Shown here in pieces: positions 53,432-62,061 of a stretch of DNA of 64,000 nt (position 1 is the stretch's first letter; the number at the start of each line of letters is the position of its first letter). The notes under the pieces were generated by a model that saw only the letters and a program-made list of their open reading frames with translations, ran no database searches and was not told the DNA's origin. Both the position numbers and the translations under genes were made by a program. The stretch comes from Alkalibacterium subtropicum (GTDB taxonomy: Bacteria; Bacillota; Bacilli; Lactobacillales; Carnobacteriaceae_A), in the NCBI RefSeq assembly GCF_900112455.1, contig NZ_FOLT01000002.1, positions 301,128-365,127 of the forward strand, given 5' to 3'.

Positions 53432-54796
53432 TTATATCATATCCTCAGGACTGATAAGCTTATCAAATTCTTCTTCTGTCAGGCATCCAGTCTTTATAGC
53501 AGCCTCTTTTAAACTGATTTCTTCTTCAAATGCTACTTTTGCCAATCGACTAGCTTTGTCGTAACCTATATGAGGAGATAGGGCTGTAACTAGCATCAAA
53601 GAGTTCTCTACGTTCTCTTCCATTTTAACCTCATTAACAGTAATCCCAGCCAAACATTTATCTGTAAATAAAGCCAAGCTGTCATTAAGCAGATTCACAC
53701 TTTGCATGAAATTATATATTATAACCGGCATGTACACATTCAGTTCAAAGTTGCCCTGTGAGGCGGCTATGCCGATCGTTGTGTCATTTCCCATCACTTG
53801 CGTGCACACCATCGCTAATGCTTCTGCCTGAGTCGGATTAACTTTGCCCGGCATAATTGAACTGCCCGGCTCATTTGCCGGTATATTTATTTCCCCTAAA
53901 CCCGCACGCGGGCCACTTGCTAACCACCTTACATCATTTGCTAATTTCAATAAGTTCGCAGCCAATGCTTTAAGTGCGCCATGTGCAAAAACGAAACTAT
54001 CTTTACTCGACAATCCGTAAAACTTGTTTGGACTTTCTTTAAACTCAACACCCGTAAAACTATTCAGTTTAGCTATCACTTTCCCTGAAAACTCTTCTGA
54101 AGAATTTAAGCCAGTGCCTACAGCAGTTCCACCGATAGGCAGATAAATTAGCTGCTCAACACTTTTTTGGATCATAGCTTTACTCTGGCTGATCATTTCT
54201 CTCCATCCACTGATTTCCTGTCCGAAGGTGACCGGTGTCGCATCCTGTAGATGTGTGCGCCCAACCTTAATGATATCCTTATATTTAAACTCTAAATCTT
54301 GAAGCGTTTCTATAGTATGGTCCAAAGTCGGAATCAGCACTGTATTGATTTTGAGCACACTTGCTACTTGCATTGCTGTAGGAAATGTATCATTTGTGCT
54401 TTGTCCCATATTGACATCATCATTAGGATGAAGCAGTCCTGGCTTCTTCTGGTTGACTAAGTTAGCGATAACTTCATTCATGTTCATATTTGTGTGCGTC
54501 CCGCTTCCAGTCTGCCATACAGCCAGGGGAAATTCATCATTCCAGCGACCACTGTAAATTTCCATACACGCTAGCTTTATACCAAGATATTTTTCGTCGT
54601 CTAGAAGACCTAATCCTTGATTTGCTGCAGCAGCCATTCTCTTTATTAATGCGTATGCTCTGATTAATTCCATCGGTATTCGTTCATTACCAATTGAGAA
54701 ATTCTCTAAACTCCTTTGAGTCTGTGCTCCCCACAAATGATCTTCAGGGATCTTCATACGTCCAAATCCATCTGTTACTTCTCTAGATTTCAACAC
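53432..54796 (-). CDS. fumC: Class II fumarate hydratase
   Basis: The 454-residue enzyme converts fumarate to malate. It has GSGTHTNMNMNEV (97-109), HPNDDVNMGQSTND, the catalytic TH of GRTHLQDATP (181-182) and the signature GSSIMPGKVNPTQ (311-323), all closer to FumC than to aspartase. It starts 15 bases after the stop of the PRD-type regulator gene, so they are co-transcribed. In a cluster with another fumarate-releasing lyase-family gene and malic enzyme, it is likely to serve catabolism rather than a full TCA cycle. Confidence 0.95.
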   Translation of the reverse strand: MLKSREVTDGFGRMKIPEDHLWGAQTQRSLENFSIGNERIPMELIRAYALIKRMAAAANQGLGLLDDEKYLGIKLACMEIYSGRWNDEFPLAVWQTGSGTHTNMNMNEVIANLVNQKKPGLLHPNDDVNMGQSTNDTFPTAMQVASVLKINTVLIPTLDHTIETLQDLEFKYKDIIKVGRTHLQDATPVTFGQEISGWREMISQSKAMIQKSVEQLIYLPIGGTAVGTGLNSSEEFSGKVIAKLNSFTGVEFKESPNKFYGLSSKDSFVFAHGALKALAANLLKLANDVRWLASGPRAGLGEINIPANEPGSSIMPGKVNPTQAEALAMVCTQVMGNDTTIGIAASQGNFELNVYMPVIIYNFMQSVNLLNDSLALFTDKCLAGITVNEVKMEENVENSLMLVTALSPHIGYDKASRLAKVAFEEEISLKEAAIKTGCLTEEEFDKLISPEDMI

Positions 54797-54811
54797 TAAC
54801 CCTCCTATATT

Positions 54812-56368
54812 TTAAATCATTATTTCACCGTAGTATTTTTTTAAGTATTTGACTTTCTCTCTCTCAGAACCAAGATCACTTAGTTCTTTAACCAAATTAC
54901 TGGCCACTATTTTCCTGCTTCGGTTACTCTTGAATCCATTATCTAAAAGTACTTTAATATCGTCAGAATTCAAATAGAAGTTGAGTTTTAAACTTTCCCA
55001 TCCTAGTTCATTCAGCAATCCAGTGATCCTATTGGAAAACGTAATGATCGAATCAAATTCCAGACTGTTCAGACGATACAGTTCGTTGATTGTTAAATAA
55101 GAAACCATCTCAAGGCTCACGTGTTCCTGCAACGTTTCAAGAAAAAAGAGAACTTTCTCAACTGAGGAATTAGTGATGATCAAAACTTTTTGCTTATCTT
55201 TTGTGATCGATCTGTTTTTGATCATAAACCTGCTGATGATCAAACATAAAACAGATAACTGATGTTCTGTTAGTGAAAATACCAAGCTAGAATGTTTTAG
55301 CGTTTCATTTTCAATAATTTCAAACAAATCAGGAAACATTTGTTTTGTGTTATCCAACTTATCATCATAAAAAAAGTAATCTAACTTATTTTTTATCCGA
55401 CATTTATAGATATAGGCATAGCATTCATTCACCACGTCACGATACGTATGAAAATGGATGTGCATCTTTTCTTGAACAGTACGAAGAAGCTCATGAACTA
55501 CACTTTCTAAACCTTCGTCCTGTGGAAATTCCAGAGGTTCTTTAAAGTTCAATGATGCAATCAGATAATCTAAATATCGACTTTCAATAGCGTTAGCTAG
55601 GAGATCATAATGTTTCACCGGCGGCATTTCTTTTGGGGGCTTATTGATCGGATGCCCTTTTTCTATCCTCGAAAGACTGATGATCGTATGAATATAGATG
55701 AATTTTTTTGAAGGATAATCCATTGGTACAGCATCTTCACCGAAGAAGAGTTTCAACCTATTGACTGCCTTTTCATGATACAGTTCTAAATGTTTTACGA
55801 ATTCATCATAGAGCAGCGTCTGCACAGGCGTATTGGCTTTTCTTGGAATATAGCAGTCATTTTTATCTAACTCAATAATCGACATAAGTTCCCGAGCGAC
55901 GTACATCCTAATATATTTTTCGTTACCTTCAAAAGATATCCCTTTACGGTGACGATTGACTGCTCTAACCCCAGTACCTTCTAAAAACTGATCCATTTTT
56001 AGTCTATCTTTCTTTTTTGTTGATAAACTGAAATTCAACTTTTGGTAAAGCTGTGTCATGTTTAAAATGTTTTTTAAATAACTTAGAGTCAATATCAGTG
56101 CAATTCTTTCTTCTATCGTCGGCGAATAATCATCAATTGATAGACTCGAACAAAGACTGGAATAATCAGCATATGTCATATCCGTCTGCATTGAATGATG
56201 ACTAATATTAAAACGTTTGGTCTCGGGCAAATATTCGTTTAAATTGTAGAGACTTCGCTTTAACGTCGATTCGCTTTTGTTGAAAAGCTGTTCGCATGAA
56301 GCAAAATCAACCCTTCCTTTTTCTTGAACATAATTTGCCAGTCTCAAATCAAATTCTGTAACGACCAC
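54812..56368 (-). CDS. Mga/PRD-type transcriptional regulator with EIIB-like domain
   Basis: The 518-residue protein has an N-terminal helix-turn-helix region (about 12-45, GRVDFASCEQLFNKSESTLKR), a second winged-helix-like part, a PRD-like helical region (about 270-390) and an EIIB-like C-terminal domain (about 410-490, KVLIITNSSVEKVLFF). Such proteins sense the PTS through phosphorylation and activate transport and catabolic operons. It starts at GTG and is followed by fumC after 15 bases. The adjacent PTS gene is the likely target. PRD histidines were not mapped reliably. Confidence 0.75.
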   Translation of the reverse strand: MVVTEFDLRLANYVQEKGRVDFASCEQLFNKSESTLKRSLYNLNEYLPETKRFNISHHSMQTDMTYADYSSLCSSLSIDDYSPTIEERIALILTLSYLKNILNMTQLYQKLNFSLSTKKKDRLKMDQFLEGTGVRAVNRHRKGISFEGNEKYIRMYVARELMSIIELDKNDCYIPRKANTPVQTLLYDEFVKHLELYHEKAVNRLKLFFGEDAVPMDYPSKKFIYIHTIISLSRIEKGHPINKPPKEMPPVKHYDLLANAIESRYLDYLIASLNFKEPLEFPQDEGLESVVHELLRTVQEKMHIHFHTYRDVVNECYAYIYKCRIKNKLDYFFYDDKLDNTKQMFPDLFEIIENETLKHSSLVFSLTEHQLSVLCLIISRFMIKNRSITKDKQKVLIITNSSVEKVLFFLETLQEHVSLEMVSYLTINELYRLNSLEFDSIITFSNRITGLLNELGWESLKLNFYLNSDDIKVLLDNGFKSNRSRKIVASNLVKELSDLGSEREKVKYLKKYYGEIMI

Positions 56369-56400
56369 TGTTATCTCCCCACATCTTAGTATCCCACATT

Positions 56401-56430
56401 ATTATATATTACCTTGTAGTTGTTAACCAA
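56401..56430 (-). promoter_or_regulatory. Promoter of the regulator-fumC operon
   Basis: On the minus strand TTGGTT (56425-56430), an 18-base spacer and TATAAT (56401-56406) precede the regulator start by about 30 bases. Confidence 0.65.
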
Positions 56431-56528
56431 ATTCATAATCATTACCAAATACAGTCTATTACTGATAGCTAGCTTTTTTTCTACTCATTCATATTCACTG
56501 TTCTAAATTTCCACCTTTTATCAATTAT

Positions 56529-56564
56529 AAAGCAAAAACCGCCACGCGGACGGTTTATAGCTTT
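56529..56564 (-). terminator. Terminator after the lyase gene
   Basis: AAACCG (56536-56541) and CGGTTT (56551-56556), with outer AAAGC/GCTTT arms, form a hairpin just after the lyase stop. It separates the PTS-lyase unit from the regulator promoter. Confidence 0.6.
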
Positions 56565-56579
56565 ATTCTCATTAGCACA

Positions 56580-57935
56580 CTATAATTTTTCGGCTTTCTC
56601 TTTCGCTTTATTAGCCATTTTATCTGCTATCTGCGGAGCTAGACCGATATAACTTCTAGGATCAATGAGTTCTTTTAATTCATCCTCAGTATATTTTTCA
56701 GCAATCGCAGGATTTTCTTTTAAGTTTGTCAGGAAATCTTCACCGTGGGCAGCTGTTTTGATAGCAATATCATATATCAATGAATGAGCTTTGTCTTTAC
56801 CTAATTTCTCAGCCATTTTCATCATTAAGTATTCACTATTATCCAACCCTTTATTTCTCAAAGCATTCTCCAGCATGCGTTCTTTTCTAATAGTTAATGT
56901 ACGCGTCAATTCCTCGCTTCTCAGTAAAATCTCTGTCATTAGCTGCAGTGACTCTTCCATCAACCCGTCAAACAGCATATACTGACTGCTGTCTCCTTCA
57001 TAAGGACGTACTGAACTGTAAGATCCCACCCCAGGCAATGAGTAAAGTTTCTGAGAATTTGCAATGATACCTTTTGCCAGTTTAGGATTGATTTTATGCG
57101 GCATTGTACTGCTCCCCACAGTCCCCTCTTTGAACCCTTCAGCAACTTCTGCGATCTCTTCCAAACTTGTCTGGTAGACCTCTTCTGCCATCTTGTGACA
57201 GACACTTGCTAATAACGAAAGGTTCATCATGTACTCCAGCTTGTGTGTATTTATATTTCTGGATGGGACATCCATCTCATACATACCCAGCAGTTCTGCA
57301 ACACGACTCTGAACACCAGGCCCGATCTCAGGCATTGTACTGAACGTTCCTACCGCTCCACCCATCATAATACGGAAGACGCGTTTTTCAGATTCTTGAA
57401 TCCGTTCAACCGCATCCAATAATTCACTTATCCAAGCGGATACTTTATAGCCGTAGGTGATAGGGGTGGCATGACGGCCATGCGTTCTCCCCGGCATAAC
57501 AGTGTCCGCATTATCTTCAGCCAATTTTGCCAGATTATTAAGAATATCTTTGCTCAGCGAAAGAAACTTATCATGCACTTGCTTCATTACATAAAGCTGG
57601 CCACTCTGCTGAACATTCTGCGTCGTTATACCGTAGTGGATATACTTCCCGCTGTCATCTGGACAAGCCTGTACCAGAACTTTCAAGAACGGTACAAAGC
57701 CGTGCCCAATTTCTCTGTATATGCGATCCATCTCTTCAAAATCAATATTTTCTACTTTAGCTGCATTTTTTATTTTAAGTGCTGCTTCTTCAGGTATAAA
57801 TCCATGTTCTGCTTGAGCCTTTGCTAAAGCTTTTTCAATTTCCAGCCATGCTTTGTATTTTGTCTGGTCAGTAAATAAATCCTTAATTCCTCTGTCGTCA
57901 ATAGTTTTGCTTTTTGAATCATAAAAAGCTCTCAT
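56580..57935 (-). CDS. Adenylosuccinate-lyase-superfamily enzyme (PurB/PcaB-like)
   Basis: The 451-residue protein has the fumarase/aspartase superfamily parts: HYGITTQNVQQSG, MPGRTHGRHATP with TH at 151-152, and the signature GSSTMPHKINP (274-284). Members eliminate fumarate from an N- or C-substituted succinate or catalyse related cycloisomerisation. It differs from housekeeping PurB in its context: it is 21 bases after a sugar PTS gene and near fumC and malic enzyme, with no purine genes. A catabolic lyase acting on a PTS-imported compound is the inference; it could also simply be a displaced purB. Confidence 0.8.
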   Translation of the reverse strand: MRAFYDSKSKTIDDRGIKDLFTDQTKYKAWLEIEKALAKAQAEHGFIPEEAALKIKNAAKVENIDFEEMDRIYREIGHGFVPFLKVLVQACPDDSGKYIHYGITTQNVQQSGQLYVMKQVHDKFLSLSKDILNNLAKLAEDNADTVMPGRTHGRHATPITYGYKVSAWISELLDAVERIQESEKRVFRIMMGGAVGTFSTMPEIGPGVQSRVAELLGMYEMDVPSRNINTHKLEYMMNLSLLASVCHKMAEEVYQTSLEEIAEVAEGFKEGTVGSSTMPHKINPKLAKGIIANSQKLYSLPGVGSYSSVRPYEGDSSQYMLFDGLMEESLQLMTEILLRSEELTRTLTIRKERMLENALRNKGLDNSEYLMMKMAEKLGKDKAHSLIYDIAIKTAAHGEDFLTNLKENPAIAEKYTEDELKELIDPRSYIGLAPQIADKMANKAKEKAEKL

Positions 57936-57956
57936 GCTCTCTCTCCTTCTTTTATG

Positions 57957-59525
57957 CTATCCTCTGTTTTTCCCAACAATATAATCATCAACTTCATTTC
58001 GTACAAACTCAACGTGCGGGCCATAGACGACGTGAATATGATTCTTTTTAGGGAAGAAGATTCCTGCTGCACCCGATTCTTGCAGTTTCTCTTTATTGAC
58101 TACTTTATTATCTTTTAAGTCAATACGCAGACGTGATACACAATTATCGACATTCGTGATGTTCTCTCTTCCTCCAAGGCCTTCGACGACAAGCTCTGCT
58201 ATGCGGTCATAGCGCTTATCGTTCAAGAGTGTAGCATCCTGTACCTGCTCTTCACGACCGGGTGTTTTAATATTGAATTTAATAATGAGGTAACGGAAGG
58301 CAAAGTAGAAGACGACGAAGTTCAGGACACCGACAATCAAAATGTTATACCAGTTTGTATTCTCATATAGCAGCCCAAAAATGACAAAGTCAAATATGGT
58401 TCCTCGGATATACCCCATCGCAACCGGGAACACTGTCAGCAAGACGGTTCCTAAACCACTTAAAACGATATATACTCCATATAAAATCGGTGAAATGAAC
58501 ATAAAGGAGAATTCAATTGGTTCTGTGACGTTACCTAATACAGCTGTCAGTACGACTGTTAAAATAATACCCCCGGCGACTTTTTTATTTTTCCCATACG
58601 CCGTATGATACATGGCCAACCCGATAGCTGGAACTCGGAATAAGTTTCTAACCATTTGCCAAGGAGCTAAATAAGGACTGATCGTAGGCAGGATATCCGT
58701 CCATGCTTCATGATCTGGTCCTAACTCAAACAAGATTTCATTCATTGCATTTAAGATTCCAATATAGCTTTCTCCATCAATAACATAGGTCCCGCCGACT
58801 TCAGTAAACCGGACAGCGGCACTCAGTACATGGTGAAGACCAAGCGGGATCAATGCACGATCTAAGAACGTATAAATCCCTGGCCCCCATGGCTGGTTCA
58901 TTATAACAGGAGAGATCCATACCAGGATCGTTGTAAATACTCCCCAAACGACTGGGACCAAAAGTCCTATAGGTATGGTCAGCAAGAATGCCAGGATCAG
59001 AACGAACTTTTTCCCCGCGAAGAATGCGAAGGCTAGGGGCAGCTGTTGTCTATAGAACTTGTCTGTCAATTTAGCAGCCAATAGCCCCGCAATAATACCG
59101 CCTGCTGCATCGATACGCAGTGTCTGGATTCCTAGGACAAAACCCTGTCCAACCTCGCTCATGACTTCCTCAGAAGCTAAGGTACCTGTTGCATTCAAAT
59201 ACACATTCATAGTAATTAGTAATGTCAGATAACTGATGATAGACGCAAAAACAGATATCCCTTTTTCATTTTTGGCCATCCCGTAAGCAACACCCATCGC
59301 AAACAGAACTGGAATGTTTCCAAATATGACATTGGAAATGCTCTGTACACTGCTGAAAATCAGCTGCAGTGTTTCATTTCCTAAAAATGGGAGCTGCTCG
59401 ATCATATAGCTTTGTGTAAATGCACCCATCAACCCAACAAGCATACCAACCGGCGCCATGATTCCGATTGGCAATAAGAGTGAACGTCCAAAAACTTGGA
59501 CTTGATCTTTAAACCTACTAAACAT
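57957..59525 (-). CDS. PTS glucose/maltose-family permease, EIICB
   Basis: The 522-residue protein has an EIIC domain with about ten TM segments, including MGVAYGMAKNEKG and ALIPLGLHHVLSAAVRF and the VTEPIEFSFMF motif, then an EIIB domain with the phospho-cysteine C462 in NVDNCVSRLRIDL. No EIIA domain is present, so a shared EIIA must supply phosphate. The substrate is unknown; the EIIC resembles the glucose/maltose/GlcNAc group. It is the first gene of a two-gene operon with the lyase. A 390-base leader separates it from its promoter. Confidence 0.92.
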   Translation of the reverse strand: MFSRFKDQVQVFGRSLLLPIGIMAPVGMLVGLMGAFTQSYMIEQLPFLGNETLQLIFSSVQSISNVIFGNIPVLFAMGVAYGMAKNEKGISVFASIISYLTLLITMNVYLNATGTLASEEVMSEVGQGFVLGIQTLRIDAAGGIIAGLLAAKLTDKFYRQQLPLAFAFFAGKKFVLILAFLLTIPIGLLVPVVWGVFTTILVWISPVIMNQPWGPGIYTFLDRALIPLGLHHVLSAAVRFTEVGGTYVIDGESYIGILNAMNEILFELGPDHEAWTDILPTISPYLAPWQMVRNLFRVPAIGLAMYHTAYGKNKKVAGGIILTVVLTAVLGNVTEPIEFSFMFISPILYGVYIVLSGLGTVLLTVFPVAMGYIRGTIFDFVIFGLLYENTNWYNILIVGVLNFVVFYFAFRYLIIKFNIKTPGREEQVQDATLLNDKRYDRIAELVVEGLGGRENITNVDNCVSRLRIDLKDNKVVNKEKLQESGAAGIFFPKKNHIHVVYGPHVEFVRNEVDDYIVGKNRG

Positions 59526-59995
59526 ACTTTTTCCTCCTTGTTTTTATCTTCTTTAACCAAAATTTCAACCAGCTTAGTATTACTAGTGATATACGTCTTT
59601 CTGTAACTTTTAACCGCTGTTATAAAACGAATGAACGATCCACTTTTTGATGGCGTGCAAACAGTCCATTTCTCACTCAGTTCCTCTGATACTATAAAGA
59701 TCCAGCACTATTAAAATTATTTCTACAAAAGCTATCTATTTATTTACTGGTCTTTTCAGCACTTCGATCCCCGAGAGACTTAGCCATCTTTACAATCCGA
59801 GTAATCGTAAGTTACCTCTAAAAAAACTATGCGTTCTTGCTCCTTCACCTCCCAGATTATTTTTGAATGAGTGACAGTATAAGACTGACCCCCATTCCAT
59901 AAAACGCTTTCTTATCTATATTTATAGTATTATTCTTTTTAAGGACATACAAGGTTATATTCTAGCAATAAACCAGTTCATAAAATGACCTATAC
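59526..59995 (-). promoter_or_regulatory. PTS operon promoter with cre-like site and long leader
   Basis: On the minus strand TTGTAT (59947-59952), a 17-base spacer and TACTAT (59924-59929) form a good promoter. The sequence GAAAGCGTTTT (59901-59911) immediately downstream of the predicted start matches the core of the CcpA operator (cre) at all central positions, differing at its outer bases. This suggests catabolite repression by roadblock. The remaining leader of about 390 bases holds no gene and no clear hairpin-terminator. Confidence 0.6.
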
Positions 59996-60043
59996 AAGCA
60001 ATGAAAGAGCGACTATCCTAAGACAGTCGCTCTTTCATTGCTT
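59996..60043. terminator. Terminator after the malic enzyme gene
   Basis: A perfect 19-bp stem, AAGCAATGAAAGAGCGACT and its complement (59996-60014 and 60025-60043), lies 16 bases past the malic enzyme stop. The 3' arm on the minus strand ends in TTTCATTGCTTGTATAGG. Confidence 0.75.
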
Positions 60044-60059
60044 TATGATGTTTTGGTTA

Positions 60060-61697
60060 TTAAAGCGGTCTATAGACAGCTTCCCAACTGTTTTGTCTGA
60101 CAGCTTCTGCAGAGTCGCTTATATCCACTTGGTTGAGGTTCTCTTCGATGACTTTGTTTATCACTGCTTCTGCTACTCGATCAGAAACTTCTCTCAGACG
60201 GGATACATCTGGAAGCAGTGCCGTTCCTTCTTCTGAAAGATCCTGTATATCGTTTACAGCATGAGCCGCTGACAGTAAAACCGAGTCTGTTACTCGCTTG
60301 GCTTGAGCAGTGACCAGTCCGAGGCCTAGTCCCGGATAAAGTAGAGCATTATTGGCTTGTCCGATAACGTATGTCACACCCTCATATTCCACAGGCTCAG
60401 AGGGACTTCCGGTCACCACTAATCCCTTACCCTTAGTCCAGTTAACAATATCGACTGCTTTAGCTTCTGCCAGGCTGGCTGGGTTCGAAATTGGAAAAAT
60501 CGCAGGACGTTCCGTGTATTTATGCATATGTTCAACCACATCTTTTGAAAAGGCTCCTGATTGCCCAGAACTCCCTATCAGAATCGTTGGCTTGACCGCT
60601 TCAACAGCCTCTTCAAGCGTATCGGGAAGTCGTTCGAACCTGTCTTTAGCCTGTGCATACCTCTGCTGTCCAGCAGTTGCTCCCTTCATTTCGGAATGAA
60701 CGATCCCATGTCTGTCATATAAATAGATACGTTGTTTAGCTTCTTCTTCAGGCATCCCTTTATCTTTCAACTCAGCTAAAATTAAATCTGCAATACCGAT
60801 TCCTGCTGTTCCGGCACCGAAAATCATTATAGTATGGTCAGTCAATTTTTTCTGTGTTATCTTTTCAACTGAATTCAATGCAGACACCATCATAATACCT
60901 GTTCCTTGAATATCATCATTAAATGTACACAACTTGTCTCTGTATTTATCTAATATAAGCTGTGCATGCCTAATTCCGAAATCTTCCCAATGAAACAAAA
61001 CATTCGGAAAAAGCTCTGAAGCTATGCTAATAAACTGATCGATAAATTTTAAGTAAGGCTCCCCACTTATTCGTTTTTGACGGTTCCCCAAATAGTATGT
61101 GTCATTGAGCAGTTCTTCGTTGTTTGTTCCAGCATCGATAACTACAGGTAACACTTCCTGGGGATTCAGACCAGCCGCGACTGTATATACAGCTAACTTC
61201 CCAATCGATATTGCTGCCCCGTTTATTCCCCAGTCTCCCATTCCTAGTACACCTTCTCCATCTGTAATAACCATCAGCTTAATGACAGACAGATTTTTTG
61301 TGCTATTTTCTAACGCCGATTTAATTTTATCTGGTTTTGCAGTTGATATATAGACTGCATCTCTAGCCTGATCATTGTCTTTGCTAAAATGCTTAACAGC
61401 CTCAGCTATAGTTGGTGTGTAAATGATCGGCAGAAGTTTTTTTATATTATTTTCAACAATATAGAAAAACAGAGTTCGGTTGTCTGCATACAGATTCATT
61501 AAATATCGGTGCTTATCATAATCAGTACCCATTCCGCTCAATTTTCTCAGAAAATTATCCGACTGTTCATCGATAGTTTGAATCGCAGGAGGCAGCCGAC
61601 CTTCTAACGAGAAAACTTCCCTCTCTTGTTCAGTAAAAGCAGTACCTTTATTGATATATGGATTATTTAGTACTTCTGTTAGTTTTATATTAATCAC
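60060..61697 (-). CDS. NAD-dependent malic enzyme or malolactic enzyme (large type)
   Basis: The 545-residue protein has NNPYINKGTAFTEQERE, RTLFFYIVENN, IYTPTIAEAV, VVTDGEG-like VITDGEGVLGMGDWG, HWEDFG, TFNDDIQGTG and the Rossmann motif GAGTAGIGIA, followed by FPISNPAS. Large NAD-malic enzymes (malate to pyruvate + CO2) and malolactic enzymes (malate to lactate + CO2) share these, and the sequence alone does not separate them. The start is GTG; the only RBS-like AAAGG touches it, and the stop of a seven-codon frame (MKNTTKG, ATG at 61715-61717) overlaps it. It probably completes a fumarate-malate-pyruvate route with fumC. Confidence 0.85.
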   Translation of the reverse strand: MINIKLTEVLNNPYINKGTAFTEQEREVFSLEGRLPPAIQTIDEQSDNFLRKLSGMGTDYDKHRYLMNLYADNRTLFFYIVENNIKKLLPIIYTPTIAEAVKHFSKDNDQARDAVYISTAKPDKIKSALENSTKNLSVIKLMVITDGEGVLGMGDWGINGAAISIGKLAVYTVAAGLNPQEVLPVVIDAGTNNEELLNDTYYLGNRQKRISGEPYLKFIDQFISIASELFPNVLFHWEDFGIRHAQLILDKYRDKLCTFNDDIQGTGIMMVSALNSVEKITQKKLTDHTIMIFGAGTAGIGIADLILAELKDKGMPEEEAKQRIYLYDRHGIVHSEMKGATAGQQRYAQAKDRFERLPDTLEEAVEAVKPTILIGSSGQSGAFSKDVVEHMHKYTERPAIFPISNPASLAEAKAVDIVNWTKGKGLVVTGSPSEPVEYEGVTYVIGQANNALLYPGLGLGLVTAQAKRVTDSVLLSAAHAVNDIQDLSEEGTALLPDVSRLREVSDRVAEAVINKVIEENLNQVDISDSAEAVRQNSWEAVYRPL

Positions 61698-62061
61698 CCT
61701 TTAGTTGTATTTTTCATGTATACCCTACATGTTTACTATACCTAACCAATTTAATAATTAAAAGCTGTAATTATTTCCACTAAAATATGATTCACATTAA
61801 TTTAACTTTATTGAGGTTTTAGACATACATCATTTCAGCTCATAGTTTTCATTAGATCAGACAATCTAAAATGGATTCCAGAAGCGCCTTACAGGCACTA
61901 TACTGGAATCCATTAACTTATCTTTTTATTAGGTTGATACCCATCAGAAATTATAACACACTTATCTTTCCCATGACATTTCATCTCAAGCTCTGATCCA
62001 AAGCATACTATGCAGACCTCGGCATCTCAATCACTCACTTAGATACTTGAAGACATGCACG
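61698..62061. other. Intergenic region between the malic enzyme and uracil permease genes
   Basis: AATGGATTCCAG (61870-61881) and its complement (61903-61914) form a 12-bp hairpin that is likely the uracil permease terminator. Nearer the malic enzyme the minus strand has TTGGTTAGGTATAG and GTATA...TATAC inverted arms that could be promoter or operator parts. No gene is seen. Confidence 0.5.

Noticed and set aside
53432..54796. Aspartate ammonia-lyase
   Set aside because: Sequence around HPNDDVNMGQSTND, the GSSIMPGKVNPTQ region and the C-terminus is closer to FumC.
56580..57935. Housekeeping purB
   Set aside because: No purine genes nearby and tight linkage to a PTS gene; kept as a superfamily member with PurB as an alternative.
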